A stretch of DNA of 64,000 nucleotides from Zunongwangia profunda SM-A87 (GCF_000023465.1 NC_014041.1:2548001-2612000), one strand, 5' to 3'. Shown: positions 51,960 to 61,218, counted from the first letter of the stretch. Program-made: numbers and translations. The notes: generated by a model not told the origin, from the letters alone.

Positions 51960-52232
51960 ATGAAAAATTTAGCAGACAGATATTTTATAGCACAAGAGCA
52001 AATAAAGAATATAAAAAAGTTCTACGCCCACCTGGTAACTTTTATCCTCGTTAATCTTGTTTTTTTGAGTATTAACTACCAGATAAAATATATCGAATTT
52101 CCATGGGTTTTATGTGGAACTTTTGGATGGGGAATAGGTTTGGCGTTTGATTATTTAAAGGCTTTTAATAAAAATCCTTTTTTAGGAAGGGATTGGGAAG
52201 AGCGTAAGATTAAAGAGATATTGAATAAATAA
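51960..52232 (+). CDS. 2TM domain-containing protein
   Basis: 90 residues, the standalone form of the 2TM domain: a basic-helical start (RYFIAQEQIKNIKKFYAHLVTF), two membrane helices and the motif FLGRDWEERKIKEI. It sits 11 bases after the kinase and probably associates with it. The product is closely related to the protein after it. Confidence 0.88.
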   Translation: MKNLADRYFIAQEQIKNIKKFYAHLVTFILVNLVFLSINYQIKYIEFPWVLCGTFGWGIGLAFDYLKAFNKNPFLGRDWEERKIKEILNK

Positions 52233-52248
52233 AGGTAAATCATCGATC

Positions 52249-52545
52249 ATGAAAAATTCAGAAGAAAAATATATTGAAGCACGAAGAAAAGTGCAAAAAA
52301 TTAAAGATTTTTATACGCACTTAATGGTGTTTATCGTAGTAAATCTTTTATTGTTTGGTATTAATTGGTACACCATAGATTTAAGTTATCCCTGGTTTTT
52401 ATGGGTTTTCTTTGGGTGGGGGATTGGCCTGGCTTTCGATTATTTAAAAGCTTTTGATAAAAATCCCATGTTTAGTAAGGATTGGGAAGAGCGAAAGATA
52501 AATGAATATATGAATGAAGAACATGATCAGCATCGCTGGGAATAA
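52249..52545 (+). CDS. 2TM domain-containing protein
   Basis: 98 residues, another standalone 2TM domain (YIEARRKVQKIKDFYTHLMVFIVVNLLLFGINW ... WGIGLAFDYLKAFDKNPMFSKDWEERKINEY). It follows its paralogue by 16 bases and is followed by the LytTR regulator after 8 bases. Local duplication of the domain seems clear. Confidence 0.88.
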   Translation: MKNSEEKYIEARRKVQKIKDFYTHLMVFIVVNLLLFGINWYTIDLSYPWFLWVFFGWGIGLAFDYLKAFDKNPMFSKDWEERKINEYMNEEHDQHRWE

Positions 52546-52553
52546 TATTTTAC

Positions 52554-53306
52554 ATGAAAGTAGTAATTATTGAAGACGAAAAGCCTGCCGCAAGGCGATT
52601 AAATCGTTTACTAAATAAAAGAGGATTAGATGTAGTGGTAATGCTTCATTCTGTGGCCGAGGGGGTTGCCTGGTTTTCTAAAAATGAGCATCCAGATCTT
52701 ATATTTCTGGATATTCAACTAAGTGACGGACTCTCTTTTGAAATTTTTGAAACCGTAAAAGTGAAAAGTGCAATTATTTTTACAACGGCCTATGATGAGT
52801 ATGCATTAAAAGCTTTTAAATTAAATAGCATAGATTATTTATTAAAACCAATTGATGATGAGGAGCTGGATGACGCCATCGAAAAATTTGAAGAAACACA
52901 TCAGTCAAAGTCGGTACAATTAAATGTAGATGATTTTAGAAATTTACTTCATCTTTCCCCTTCCAGTAATTATAAGTCAAGATTTACCATTCAGATAGGG
53001 CAGCATCTTAAAATTATAGACGTAGATGATATTGTTTGTTTTTATTCAGAAAATAAAGCCACGTATATCCAAAATAATGAAGGTAGAGCTTACCTAATGG
53101 ATGCCTCTTTAGAGCAGCTTGAAAAAGATCTGGATCCTAGCCTGTTTTTTAGAATTAATAGAAAGTGTATTGTAAACTTAAAAGCAATTAAAGATATTAT
53201 TTCGTATACTAACTCTAGATTAGAGCTTAAACTCATGAATTTTAAAGAATTTCAAATGATTGTGAGTAGAGAACGCGTTAAGGACTTTAAGAGTTGGATT
53301 TCTTAG
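52554..53306 (+). CDS. LytTR family response regulator
   Basis: 250 residues. N-terminal receiver domain with the phosphorylated Asp in LIFLDIQLSDGLSFEI and the conserved Lys in YLLKPIDDEEL; C-terminal LytTR DNA-binding domain (SRFTIQIGQHLKIIDVDDIVCFYSENKATYIQ... FFRINRKCIVNLKAIKDI). It is the output partner of the LytS-type kinase upstream, with the two 2TM proteins between. Likely regulates the nearby TonB receptor or other genes. Confidence 0.95.
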   Translation: MKVVIIEDEKPAARRLNRLLNKRGLDVVVMLHSVAEGVAWFSKNEHPDLIFLDIQLSDGLSFEIFETVKVKSAIIFTTAYDEYALKAFKLNSIDYLLKPIDDEELDDAIEKFEETHQSKSVQLNVDDFRNLLHLSPSSNYKSRFTIQIGQHLKIIDVDDIVCFYSENKATYIQNNEGRAYLMDASLEQLEKDLDPSLFFRINRKCIVNLKAIKDIISYTNSRLELKLMNFKEFQMIVSRERVKDFKSWIS

Positions 53307-53616
53307 ATTTAGGATGTTAGAATAAAATGTTAAAACTCAATATTTTTAAAACCAAATAAAACTTTATTTCGTAAATATAAATGAAGGGCAGTAAAGAAGC
53401 CTTTCTACTTGAATCGTTTTTTTTGGTCGAATTTCAGATTTGAGTTTTTGATTTTTTTGGTTGGTTAGGTGAAAGGCTTGTTTTTACAGGCCTTTCGTCT
53501 TTACTCCAAGTTAGCAATTTACTACTGGCGCCTATGAAAAAGCCCTGCATTCGCAGGGCTTTTCTTATTCTCAAATATATTGGTTTTACAGGCACCACCA
53601 AATAGTTCTAAAAGTA
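53307..53616. other. Spacer with two hairpins between the LytTR and anti-sigma genes
   Basis: 310 bases without a gene. It contains a 7-bp hairpin GAAAGGC/GCCTTTC at 53471-53496 on the plus strand, and the strong terminator at 53537-53565. A run of T near 53449 lies between. Confidence 0.6.
53537..53565. terminator. Terminator between convergent genes (LytTR and anti-sigma)
   Basis: AAAGCCCTGC (53539-53548) pairs with GCAGGGCTTT (53553-53562) around ATTC. T-rich on both outer sides, so it can serve both strands. Confidence 0.85.
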
Positions 53617-54423
53617 TTAAGGAGCTGCTACTGTACCTAGCACGTATAACTGTTCCATGGTAGGAGATTGGCTACCGCCCTCAGGCTCCAGGGTAATACC
53701 AAAAGCTTCAGATTCATTAGTATTGGCTAACTTAAATATTTTAGATCCAGCTTCATCAAAATCCTCTAATAAACCAATACTCGTTGGTGTTAATGGTTGC
53801 ATGGTTAGCGACCATACTTGATAAACCATACCTCTTGGTGGTTCTGGTAAGCCAAGGGCATCAATGTATGCGGTATCATCGTTATTATTCCAGTATACTG
53901 TAGCATAGGCGCCAGGAGCTACATCCTGCCCTTGTAATGGTATTCTTGAAATATTTTGATCTCTTAGTGCCGCTAAAATCTGTTTTGTATTTTCAGCATC
54001 TGCTCTAATATCCGCAATTTGTTGCTCTATAATGCTATTCTTAGTTTCCGCTTCGGTTAACGATCTTCTAAGCGCACTGTTTTGCTGGAACAAAAAGAAT
54101 AAGCCTATTAAAAGTACGAGACTTGCAGCCCACCCCATATATGTTACCCATTTAGCGCGACGCGTGCTTTTTGGTGCGATAGACCTAACGGAATTACGCG
54201 GAGTAAGTTTAGATTTAAGTGAAGCTAATAATGCTTCAGGATTGTAGGGGGCTACTCCAATTGCAAGTTTCTGAAGGGCAGCCTCGATTTCCTCTACTTC
54301 TTTTTCAACTTCGGCATATTCTTTAAGCATAGAGGTCACCTTGCGACTTTCAGCTTCACTAAGAGCGCCGTAAACATAAAGCTCCAAAATACCTGATGAT
54401 ATATAATCTTCTATTTTAGCCAT
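53617..54423 (-). CDS. RskA-type anti-sigma factor
   Basis: 268 residues. N-terminal cytoplasmic part (ISSGILELYVYGALSEAESRKVTSMLKEYAEVEKEVEEIE), one membrane helix (about 106-124, MGWAASLVLLIGLFFLF) and an extracytoplasmic RskA_C domain (MVYQVWSLTMQPLTPTSIGLL; EAFGITLEPEGGS). It binds and holds the sigma factor encoded before it. The genes overlap by one base (TAATG), which couples their translation. Confidence 0.92.
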   Translation of the reverse strand: MAKIEDYISSGILELYVYGALSEAESRKVTSMLKEYAEVEKEVEEIEAALQKLAIGVAPYNPEALLASLKSKLTPRNSVRSIAPKSTRRAKWVTYMGWAASLVLLIGLFFLFQQNSALRRSLTEAETKNSIIEQQIADIRADAENTKQILAALRDQNISRIPLQGQDVAPGAYATVYWNNNDDTAYIDALGLPEPPRGMVYQVWSLTMQPLTPTSIGLLEDFDEAGSKIFKLANTNESEAFGITLEPEGGSQSPTMEQLYVLGTVAAP

Positions 54424-54953
54424 TAGTTTCCTATAATTTCTCTTAATTTATTAATACAGGCTCTGTTTCTGGTTTTTACCGTTCCCAAAGGCATTTCTAA
54501 TTCATCAGCAGTTTCTTTTTGAGTATAGCCTTTGAAAAATAATAGGTCGATTAATTTTTTACAAACGGGTTTCAGAATTTCGATATATTTTTTCAATCCT
54601 ATGGCGTCTGCACTAGCACTAAAATTTGAGTTTGATTCTAATATATCTACGAAATTATCTGCAGCGAGGTTTTGTTTTTTGTTTTTAAAACTTTTAGATC
54701 TTATCTTATCTATGGAAGCATTCCTGGCAATATTGAGGATCCAGGTAAAAAATCGGCCTTTGCTGGAATCGTAGGATTCCGCATTTTCCCATATTTTCAT
54801 GAATACATCTTGTAAAACCTCTTCTGCGATATCCTTTTCGCCAATAATGCTAAAAATGATACCGTAGGTACTTTCAGAGTAAAGTTGGTAAATGCGCTCA
54901 AAGGCTTTTTGATTTCCTTTTTGTAGCTCTAAAATTAAGCCATCCTGCTGCAT
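54423..54953 (-). CDS. ECF sigma factor (SigK-like), paired with the RskA anti-sigma factor
   Basis: 176 residues. Region 2 (YQLYSESTYGIIFSIIGEKDIAEEVLQDVFMKIWENAESYDSSKGRFFTWILNIARNASIDKIR) and region 4 (KPVCKKLIDLLFFKGYTQKETADELEMPLGTVKTRNRACINKLR) are present. SigK-type pairs with an RskA-like anti-sigma respond to periplasmic redox or envelope stress. A Cu/Zn superoxide dismutase gene on the same strand lies just upstream. Confidence 0.93.
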   Translation of the reverse strand: MQQDGLILELQKGNQKAFERIYQLYSESTYGIIFSIIGEKDIAEEVLQDVFMKIWENAESYDSSKGRFFTWILNIARNASIDKIRSKSFKNKKQNLAADNFVDILESNSNFSASADAIGLKKYIEILKPVCKKLIDLLFFKGYTQKETADELEMPLGTVKTRNRACINKLREIIGN

Positions 54954-54990
54954 AAAATTTAATGGTTAGTTTATTTAAAAATAGATAAAA

Positions 54991-55026
54991 AAATAAAAGC
55001 AGCTAATTAATTAGCTGCTTTTATTT
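54991..55026. terminator. Perfect 18-bp palindrome, terminator after sodC
   Basis: AAATAAAAGCAGCTAATT and its exact reverse complement form the stem, between the sigma factor start and the sodC stop. It ends the sodC transcript on the minus strand. Confidence 0.75.
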
Positions 55027-55051
55027 TCAATTTTAGGATTTTATCCCAATT

Positions 55052-55660
55052 TTATTTCATTTCGATAACTCCACATCCCACACGGGTACCAGCAGCACCT
55101 GACGGCTGAGAGGTAAAATCGTCTACACCGTCGTGTACAATAATAGCTTTACCTACGATATCTTTAGTATCGTCGCCACATCCTATACACCACTCGTCGG
55201 TAGTTACAGTAATCGTACCTTTTCCTGAAGCATCTACTTCAAAATTTCCTATATCACCTTTATGGTAGCCATCTTCAGATCCCCATTTACCGTGAGGCTC
55301 ATTGGTAGGATTCCAGTGTCCACCTGCGGATGTACCGTCTGCAGCAGAGCAATCTGCCTTCTGGTGAATGTGAATAGCGTGTTTACCTTCAGAAAGCCCC
55401 ATAATGGTAGCTTCCATAGTAACCTCACCATTTTTCTGAGTAAAGACTACTTCTCCAGAAAGGTTGCTGTCACTTTTTGGCTCTAAGGTTACCATTATTT
55501 TTTTCTCATCAGCATTTTCATCTTCCATTTTGTTGGAATCAGAACTCATTTCGGTTGTTTGCTCTTCTAATTCTGTACTATCACTTTCTTTTTTTTCGTT
55601 TTTACAACTGGTTATAAAAAGCGTAGCACAAAAAAGTAGCGGTAAGCTAATACGTTTCAT
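55052..55660 (-). CDS. sodC: Superoxide dismutase [Cu-Zn], periplasmic lipoprotein
   Basis: 202 residues from ATG 55660 (MKRISLPLLFCATLFITSC), which begins with a lipoprotein signal; the 21 codons upstream in frame look like leader. A linker rich in Asp/Glu/Ser precedes the SOD domain. Cu ligands appear in HAIHIHQKADC; the Zn loop in GGHWNPTNEPHGKWGSEDGYHKGDIGN; the final Cu His and active-site Arg in AIIVHDGVDD and AAGTRVGCGVIE. It removes superoxide in the periplasm. Confidence 0.95.
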   Translation of the reverse strand: MKRISLPLLFCATLFITSCKNEKKESDSTELEEQTTEMSSDSNKMEDENADEKKIMVTLEPKSDSNLSGEVVFTQKNGEVTMEATIMGLSEGKHAIHIHQKADCSAADGTSAGGHWNPTNEPHGKWGSEDGYHKGDIGNFEVDASGKGTITVTTDEWCIGCGDDTKDIVGKAIIVHDGVDDFTSQPSGAAGTRVGCGVIEMK

Positions 55661-55880
55661 AATTTCCTGATTGGTTTTACAATTAATCATAACGAATGTA
55701 CCAAGATTAGGAAAGGAATGCAAGTATTTAAGGCAAGCTTAACAGTCAAAACCCCTTTAGAATTCAGTTTTAAACTTATAGTATTAATACTTTTAAATAA
55801 AGTTTCATTACTTAAAATTATATACCTGTTTTTGTTAGTATTTAAGTTTTTCAGCCTGTGTATAGTAGGATAGTAAGGCA

Positions 55881-55913
55881 AAAAAAGAACCGCGCATAGC
55901 AGCGCGGTTCTTT
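55881..55913 (-). terminator. Terminator of the DUF1080 operon
   Basis: AAAGAACCGCGC (55884-55895) pairs with GCGCGGTTCTTT (55902-55913); the minus strand then reads six T. It lies 15 bases past the stop of the operon's last gene. Confidence 0.9.
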
Positions 55914-55927
55914 ATAAAAACTAAAAA

Positions 55928-56683
55928 CTAGTTTAATTCTTTAATCGTAATATTTCGAAACCAAACCTCGTGACCATGATCCTGTAAAGCAATATGACCA
56001 GATTTAGATTTTCCAAATCGATCCCAGTCCGCAAATTTTGAGTTCTTAACAAGTTCTTCCCATCCTTCTCCTTCAACAGGAAATTCAACGATTTTTACTC
56101 CGTTTTGGGTCACAGAGCCCTCATTAGTTTTATGATCTATTTTTAAAACAACGCTATTCCATTCTCCTACTGGTTTGGTGGCATTTTCAGGAGGAGCAAC
56201 CATGTCATATAGAGCACCGGCGTGACGATTAGGACCATTTTTACCATCTGGATGTTTTTCATTATCCAATACCTGGATTTCAGGACCGGTTAAATAAGGC
56301 TCACCTAGGTCTTTGTCTTCTACTACAGCCCACATAAATCCGCTATTTCCTCCTTCAGAAATTTTCCATTCCATGGAAAGTTCAAAATCGGTATAACTGT
56401 TTTTCGTAATTAAATTTTCACTTTGATTTCTTCCTTCTTTCGGGACAAAATGTAAAGTCCCGTCGTTTAGCGTCCATTGTGTAATAGAATCACGGTTATA
56501 GCCTTTCCAGTGATCATTTATATCACCTGTAGTAAGATCATTCCAATCACTATTTGAAGCCGGTTTACCGGTAACGACATTTTCTTCGTTTTCATTTGAT
56601 TTTTCTGAATTCTCAGATTCAGAATTTTTACAGCTAATTGTTGTTACAGCAGCAGCTAATAGTACTAATCCTAATTTTTTCAT
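55928..56683 (-). CDS. 3-keto-disaccharide hydrolase (DUF1080) lipoprotein
   Basis: 251 residues with a lipoprotein signal (MKKLGLVLLAAAVTTISC, Cys 18) and a low-complexity Asn/Glu/Ser linker. The DUF1080 (PF06439) jelly-roll lectin-like domain fills the rest: WNDLTTGDINDHWKGYN, FELSMEWKISEGGNSGFMWAV, NRHAGALYDMVAPPENATKPVGEWNSV, HIALQDHGHEVWFRNI. Members hydrolyse 3-keto-glycosides. It is the last gene of the operon, with the terminator after it. Confidence 0.92.
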   Translation of the reverse strand: MKKLGLVLLAAAVTTISCKNSESENSEKSNENEENVVTGKPASNSDWNDLTTGDINDHWKGYNRDSITQWTLNDGTLHFVPKEGRNQSENLITKNSYTDFELSMEWKISEGGNSGFMWAVVEDKDLGEPYLTGPEIQVLDNEKHPDGKNGPNRHAGALYDMVAPPENATKPVGEWNSVVLKIDHKTNEGSVTQNGVKIVEFPVEGEGWEELVKNSKFADWDRFGKSKSGHIALQDHGHEVWFRNITIKELN

Positions 56684-56748
56684 TTACGGTTAGGTTAAGG
56701 TTAAAATTATTTGAGATAATAGTTCTCGGTGGTATTGATTTTGAATAT

Positions 56749-57804
56749 TTATTTTAATCCCAGAATCTTTTTAAGATGGTCTTCGTTAATTTCGGATCCT
56801 GCGAAATCATCAAATTTTTTCTGGGTGGCTTCGATAATATGGCTTTGTATAAATGGAGCTCCTTCTTTAGCTCCCTGGTCGGGAGATTTTATGCAACATT
56901 CCCATTCCATTACCGCCCAGACATCACATCCATATTGGGTTAATTTAGAGAAAATCGTTTTAAAATCTACCTGACCGTCACCAGGATGGCGGTATCTACC
57001 CGCACGGTCTATCCAATCATTATATCCACCAAAGCTTCCTTTTTTACCGGTAGGATTAAACTCGGCATCTTTCACATGAAACATTTTAATGAACTCATGA
57101 TAATGATCGATATATGTTAAATAATCTAATTGTTGTAGCACAAAATGGCTTGGATCGTAAAGAAGATTAACTCTTTTGTGATTATTTGTTTCCGCTAGAA
57201 AGCGCTCAAAAGTATCACCATCGTGAAGATCTTCACCGGGATGAATTTCATAACAAAGGTCGACTCCCTGTTCATCAAAAACATCTAGAATTGGCAGCCA
57301 TCGATTCGCTAATTCTTTAAAACCAAGTTCAACAAGACCATCTGGTCGTTGCGGCCATGGGTGAGCGGTATGCCATAAAAGAGAGCCACTAAAAGTACCA
57401 TGTACATCCAGTCCAAAATTCCGACTGGCCTTAGCAGCACTTTTTAGTTGTTCTATAGCCCATTGTGTTCTGGCTTTAGGATTGCCCTTATATTCATCTG
57501 GAGCAAAATTATCAAACATGATATCGTAGGCAGGATGTACGGCAACCAGCTGTCCCTGTAGATGTGTACAAAGCTCGGTAATTGCTAATCCGTAAGATTC
57601 AACTTTTCCTTTGAGCTCGTCACAATAGGTTTTGCTTTCTCCTGCTTTTTTAAGGTCGATTAGTGCCGACTCCCAGGTTGGGATTTGTATTCCTTTGTAT
57701 CCTAAATCTGCAGCCCATTGGCAAAGCCCGTCTAAGCTGTTAAATGGAGCTTTAGTATCCATAAACTGAGCTAAATAAACTGCAGGTCCTTTTATCGTTT
57801 TCAT
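56749..57804 (-). CDS. Sugar phosphate isomerase/epimerase-type TIM barrel protein
   Basis: 351 residues of the AP_endonuc_2 (xylose isomerase-like) fold. Visible metal-ligand regions: YEIHPGEDLHDGD (Glu/His), YDPSHFVLQQLDYL, MFHVKDAEF and AVMEWECC. No signal peptide, so it is cytoplasmic, unlike the related lipoprotein at 60217. A likely role is epimerisation or isomerisation of a (3-keto) sugar, inferred from its neighbours. It follows the oxidoreductase gene by 18 bases. Confidence 0.87.
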   Translation of the reverse strand: MKTIKGPAVYLAQFMDTKAPFNSLDGLCQWAADLGYKGIQIPTWESALIDLKKAGESKTYCDELKGKVESYGLAITELCTHLQGQLVAVHPAYDIMFDNFAPDEYKGNPKARTQWAIEQLKSAAKASRNFGLDVHGTFSGSLLWHTAHPWPQRPDGLVELGFKELANRWLPILDVFDEQGVDLCYEIHPGEDLHDGDTFERFLAETNNHKRVNLLYDPSHFVLQQLDYLTYIDHYHEFIKMFHVKDAEFNPTGKKGSFGGYNDWIDRAGRYRHPGDGQVDFKTIFSKLTQYGCDVWAVMEWECCIKSPDQGAKEGAPFIQSHIIEATQKKFDDFAGSEINEDHLKKILGLK

Positions 57805-57822
57805 TGGTTAATTTTTTGCAGA

Positions 57823-58962
57823 TTAATCGTCTATATTTGTCCAAACATTACCTTTCTTATGGCTTTCTACCGCTTTTTCGATAAAGTTCATTCCTCGTAA
57901 ACCATCAATAATGGTTGGGTATTCGCCATCAAAAGCCTTTTCTCCTAAAATTGCTTTTGCCACCCCATGATAAATATTACCCATAGAGTCAAAAATTCCT
58001 TCAGGATGTCCTGGTGGTAGTTTTGTTCCGCTTAGTGAAAAATCACTGTTATAAGCATGTCCTGGTTTTAAGACCTGTAAAGGTTTACCTTCTTCCATTA
58101 AATAAAGGTAATTAGGGTTTTCCTGTTCCCATTTTATTCCGGCTTTGTCTCCGTAAACTTTTACGGTAAAATTATTTTCTTCTCCGGTGGCGATCTGGCT
58201 AGCTCTAAGCACACCTTTAACCTGATCGTCAAGTCTTAGTAACACGGTGCCATCGATATCCATTGCGTTATCCTCGTAAAGATAATTTAGATCTGCAAGG
58301 ATCTTTTTAACCTCCATGCCTGTTATATATTCAATCATGTCATAAGCATGAGTACCAATATCACCAATACAGCAACTTATTCCAGATTTTTCAGGATCGA
58401 GTCGCCAAATAGTATTTCGTTGTTCTTTATCATGAATAATGGGGTTTATCCAACCCTGATAATACTGAACATCTATTTTCTGAATTTTTCCAAGCTTTCC
58501 TGAAGTGATCATGTCCCTCATTTGGCGTACCATTGGATATCCCGTATACGTATAGGTAACCGCAAAGACTTTTCCCGCTTTATCTGAGGTTTTCTTAAGA
58601 ATTTTAGCTTCTTCTAACGTAGTGGTCATTGGTTTTTCACAAATCACATGAAATCCATTTTCCAATAGTTGTTTAGCCATCGAAAAATGAAGAAAATTTG
58701 GAGTAAGTACGGATACTACTTTTATACGTTCTTCTTCAGGTAAGCTTTTCTCTTTTTCAATGAGCTCATCAAGATTAGCATAAATATGATTGGTGTCAAT
58801 TCCAATTTCTTCAGCAAATCGTATACTTTCATTTTTATCGGTATTAAAAACACCTCCAACAACCTCAAACTTATCGAACATTGAAGAAGCTACACGATGT
58901 AAAACACCAATTAATGAATCACCGCCACCTCCAAGGATGCCCAGTTTAATTTTCTTTCCCAT
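57823..58962 (-). CDS. Gfo/Idh/MocA family oxidoreductase
   Basis: 379 residues. N-terminal Rossmann fold (KIKLGILGGGGDSLIGVLHRVASS), the EKP motif (FHVICEKPMTTTLEEA) with the catalytic-site Lys, and DIGTHAYDMIEYI in the C-terminal domain. These enzymes use NAD(P)(H) to oxidise or reduce a sugar carbonyl. Beside GMC and DUF1080 genes it likely acts on 3-keto-sugars. No signal peptide, cytoplasmic. Confidence 0.92.
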   Translation of the reverse strand: MGKKIKLGILGGGGDSLIGVLHRVASSMFDKFEVVGGVFNTDKNESIRFAEEIGIDTNHIYANLDELIEKEKSLPEEERIKVVSVLTPNFLHFSMAKQLLENGFHVICEKPMTTTLEEAKILKKTSDKAGKVFAVTYTYTGYPMVRQMRDMITSGKLGKIQKIDVQYYQGWINPIIHDKEQRNTIWRLDPEKSGISCCIGDIGTHAYDMIEYITGMEVKKILADLNYLYEDNAMDIDGTVLLRLDDQVKGVLRASQIATGEENNFTVKVYGDKAGIKWEQENPNYLYLMEEGKPLQVLKPGHAYNSDFSLSGTKLPPGHPEGIFDSMGNIYHGVAKAILGEKAFDGEYPTIIDGLRGMNFIEKAVESHKKGNVWTNIDD

Positions 58963-58976
58963 TTTATTTTTAATTT

Positions 58977-60203
58977 TTATTCAGAATATTCGACTTTTTC
59001 ATTTCGGAAAAAGATAGCAAAAATGATCATTACCACAAAGGCAAATCCAGCTGGTACGATCCAGATATTAGTCCAGTCATGAGTACCATCTGCGTTAAGG
59101 TACATATCGCTAATTTGTCCTGCTACCCAGAAGCCTATTAGCATTCCAACACCATAGGTAGCAAGTGTAATTAAACCCTGTGCGGCACTTTTAATTTTTG
59201 GACCGGCCTTAGAGTCGGTATAAATTTGTCCGGATACAAAGAAGAAATCATAGCATATCCCATGTAATGCAATACCAATGTATAGCATAAACACTAACTC
59301 GTCTGCATTTCCATAGGCAAACAATAAATATCTTATCGTCCATGCCAACATTCCAGCTATTAATGTAATTTTAAAACCGTAGCGTTTAAAGAAAAATGGT
59401 ATAAGTAAAAGGAATAGTGCTTCGGAAACCTGACCAATTGCCATTTTTACCGTTGGGGCTCCCATACCGACTTCGGCTAAAAACGGATTCGCATTTTGAT
59501 AATAAAAAGCAAGTGGTATACAAATTAGTATTGAGGATAAGAAGAACATAAAAAAGTTCCTGTTCTTTAGGAGTCCGATAGCTTCTAATCCCAGTATATC
59601 TTTAATGGTGATTTTTTCGCCTTTTCCAGATGGTGGTGTTTTTGGTAAGGTAAAACTAAAAAGGCCTAAAAATGCAGATGCAATGGCTACCATTAAAAAC
59701 GTATATTTTAGCATTCCTTCAGCTCTTGCTTCTGGAGCGTCCCATGCAAATACGGTACTAATTACTACTCCAGAAATAATCCAGCCAATGGTTCCAAAAA
59801 CTCTAATATTAGAGAATTCTTTTGATGGATCTTTCATTTGTGCAAAAGAAATAGAATTTACTAAGGCTAAAGTGGGCATGTATAATACCATGTAACCAAG
59901 AACATAGGGGTAAAAACTACCGAAATCTACAGAGCTGTACATCATATACATTAATATGGCACCTATTAAATGCAGTACCCCTAAAATTCGCTCAGCATTA
60001 AAAAATCTATCAGCAATCAGCCCAATAATAAATGGAGCTATAATGGCGCCCCAGGATTGTGTAGAGAAAGCCAAAGCAGTTTCTGCCCCGGTTGCCTGTA
60101 AATTATCGGCCAAAAATGTACCTAATGTTACAAACCAACCACCCCAAATGAAAAATTCTAAAAACATCATTAGCGATAGTTGAAATCTTACCAGTTTCTT
60201 CAT
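58977..60203 (-). CDS. MFS transporter, nucleoside/sugar permease (NupG-like)
   Basis: 408 residues with about 12 transmembrane helices. The start MKKLVRFQLSLMMFLEFFIWGGWFVTLGTFL is typical of the nucleoside:H+ symporter (NupG/XapB) family of MFS permeases. In the present context it probably imports a sugar or 3-keto-sugar from the periplasm. It lies 14 bases after its neighbour gene (60217) and 14 before the oxidoreductase. Confidence 0.9.
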   Translation of the reverse strand: MKKLVRFQLSLMMFLEFFIWGGWFVTLGTFLADNLQATGAETALAFSTQSWGAIIAPFIIGLIADRFFNAERILGVLHLIGAILMYMMYSSVDFGSFYPYVLGYMVLYMPTLALVNSISFAQMKDPSKEFSNIRVFGTIGWIISGVVISTVFAWDAPEARAEGMLKYTFLMVAIASAFLGLFSFTLPKTPPSGKGEKITIKDILGLEAIGLLKNRNFFMFFLSSILICIPLAFYYQNANPFLAEVGMGAPTVKMAIGQVSEALFLLLIPFFFKRYGFKITLIAGMLAWTIRYLLFAYGNADELVFMLYIGIALHGICYDFFFVSGQIYTDSKAGPKIKSAAQGLITLATYGVGMLIGFWVAGQISDMYLNADGTHDWTNIWIVPAGFAFVVMIIFAIFFRNEKVEYSE

Positions 60204-60216
60204 AGTATAGTAATGT

Positions 60217-61218
60217 TTAAAGCTGCTTTGCTTCTTTTAATAATAGTTCTTTTGTTTTTAGGATTCCTTCTTCTGGCGTTATATCGGTACCTTCGTATTC
60301 CACACCAATCCACCCGGTATAACCGGATTCTTTTATCAATTTTAAAATTCGTCTTATATCAAGAGTAGTTTCTTTCCCATTTTCATCGAATTCATAAGTT
60401 TTTGCACTAACGGCTTTGGCATAAGGAAGCATTTCTTCGATTCCCTGATAAGTGGGATACTCTTCTATACACTCTGCTCCCCACATTTTACCATCTTTCC
60501 TGCGTAAACAGAAATTACCGAAATCAGGAAGGGTACCGCAATTGGGCAGATCTACTTCTTCCATAACTTCAGCAAGTAATTTTCCATTACTGGATAAGCC
60601 ACCGTGGTTTTCAACCAAAACATTAATTTTTTGGGTAGCAGCATATTTAGATAATTCGGTAAGACCTTTTACGGCGTTAGATTTCCATTCGGCTTCATCA
60701 TCACTACCAAATAAATTCACACGAATAGCATGACAACCTAAAAATTTGGCGGCATCTACCCAACGTTTATGCTTTTCTACGGCATCTTCTCTGTCCTTAT
60801 CATCGATAGCGGCTAAATCACCTTCGCCATCAACCATTATCAATACGTTTTTAACATTAAATTGCTCACTTTTTGCTTTTAGCGTATCTAAAAGTTGGGA
60901 AAAAGCAGCTTCCGGATCATTAGAATTTCGATATTTATCAAAATAAAGTTGGTTTACATATTCAATACCATTAAATCCTAATTCTTTAGCTTTTTCAGCA
61001 AAATCAACAGGATCTAATTCGCCTTCGTGAATAGGTTTTTCTAATGACCATTGAGCCAAGCTCAATTTAAAAAAAAGCTCATTGCTTTCAGTAGAATCAA
61101 TGGCTGCGGAGCTGTTGTCTTTATTTTCAGTTTCCTTATTTTTACAGGAAAGTAAGGATAAATTAAAGACAATTACCCCCAAAACTAAGATGCGGAATCG
61201 GGATAATTTATTATTCAT
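60217..61218 (-). CDS. Exported sugar isomerase/epimerase-like TIM barrel lipoprotein
   Basis: 333 residues. A lipoprotein signal (VLGVIVFNLSLLSC, Cys about 25) puts it in the periplasm, unlike the cytoplasmic relative at 56749. The AP_endonuc_2-type barrel is seen from LSLAQWSLEKPIHEGELDPVDFAEKAKELGFNGIEYVNQL onwards, with metal-ligand regions VLVENHGG (Glu/His), TLPDFGNF and WIGVEYEG. Exported barrels of this type act on 3-keto-sugars in Bacteroidota. First gene of the minus-strand operon, divergent from the GMC gene. Confidence 0.87.
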   Translation of the reverse strand: MNNKLSRFRILVLGVIVFNLSLLSCKNKETENKDNSSAAIDSTESNELFFKLSLAQWSLEKPIHEGELDPVDFAEKAKELGFNGIEYVNQLYFDKYRNSNDPEAAFSQLLDTLKAKSEQFNVKNVLIMVDGEGDLAAIDDKDREDAVEKHKRWVDAAKFLGCHAIRVNLFGSDDEAEWKSNAVKGLTELSKYAATQKINVLVENHGGLSSNGKLLAEVMEEVDLPNCGTLPDFGNFCLRRKDGKMWGAECIEEYPTYQGIEEMLPYAKAVSAKTYEFDENGKETTLDIRRILKLIKESGYTGWIGVEYEGTDITPEEGILKTKELLLKEAKQL

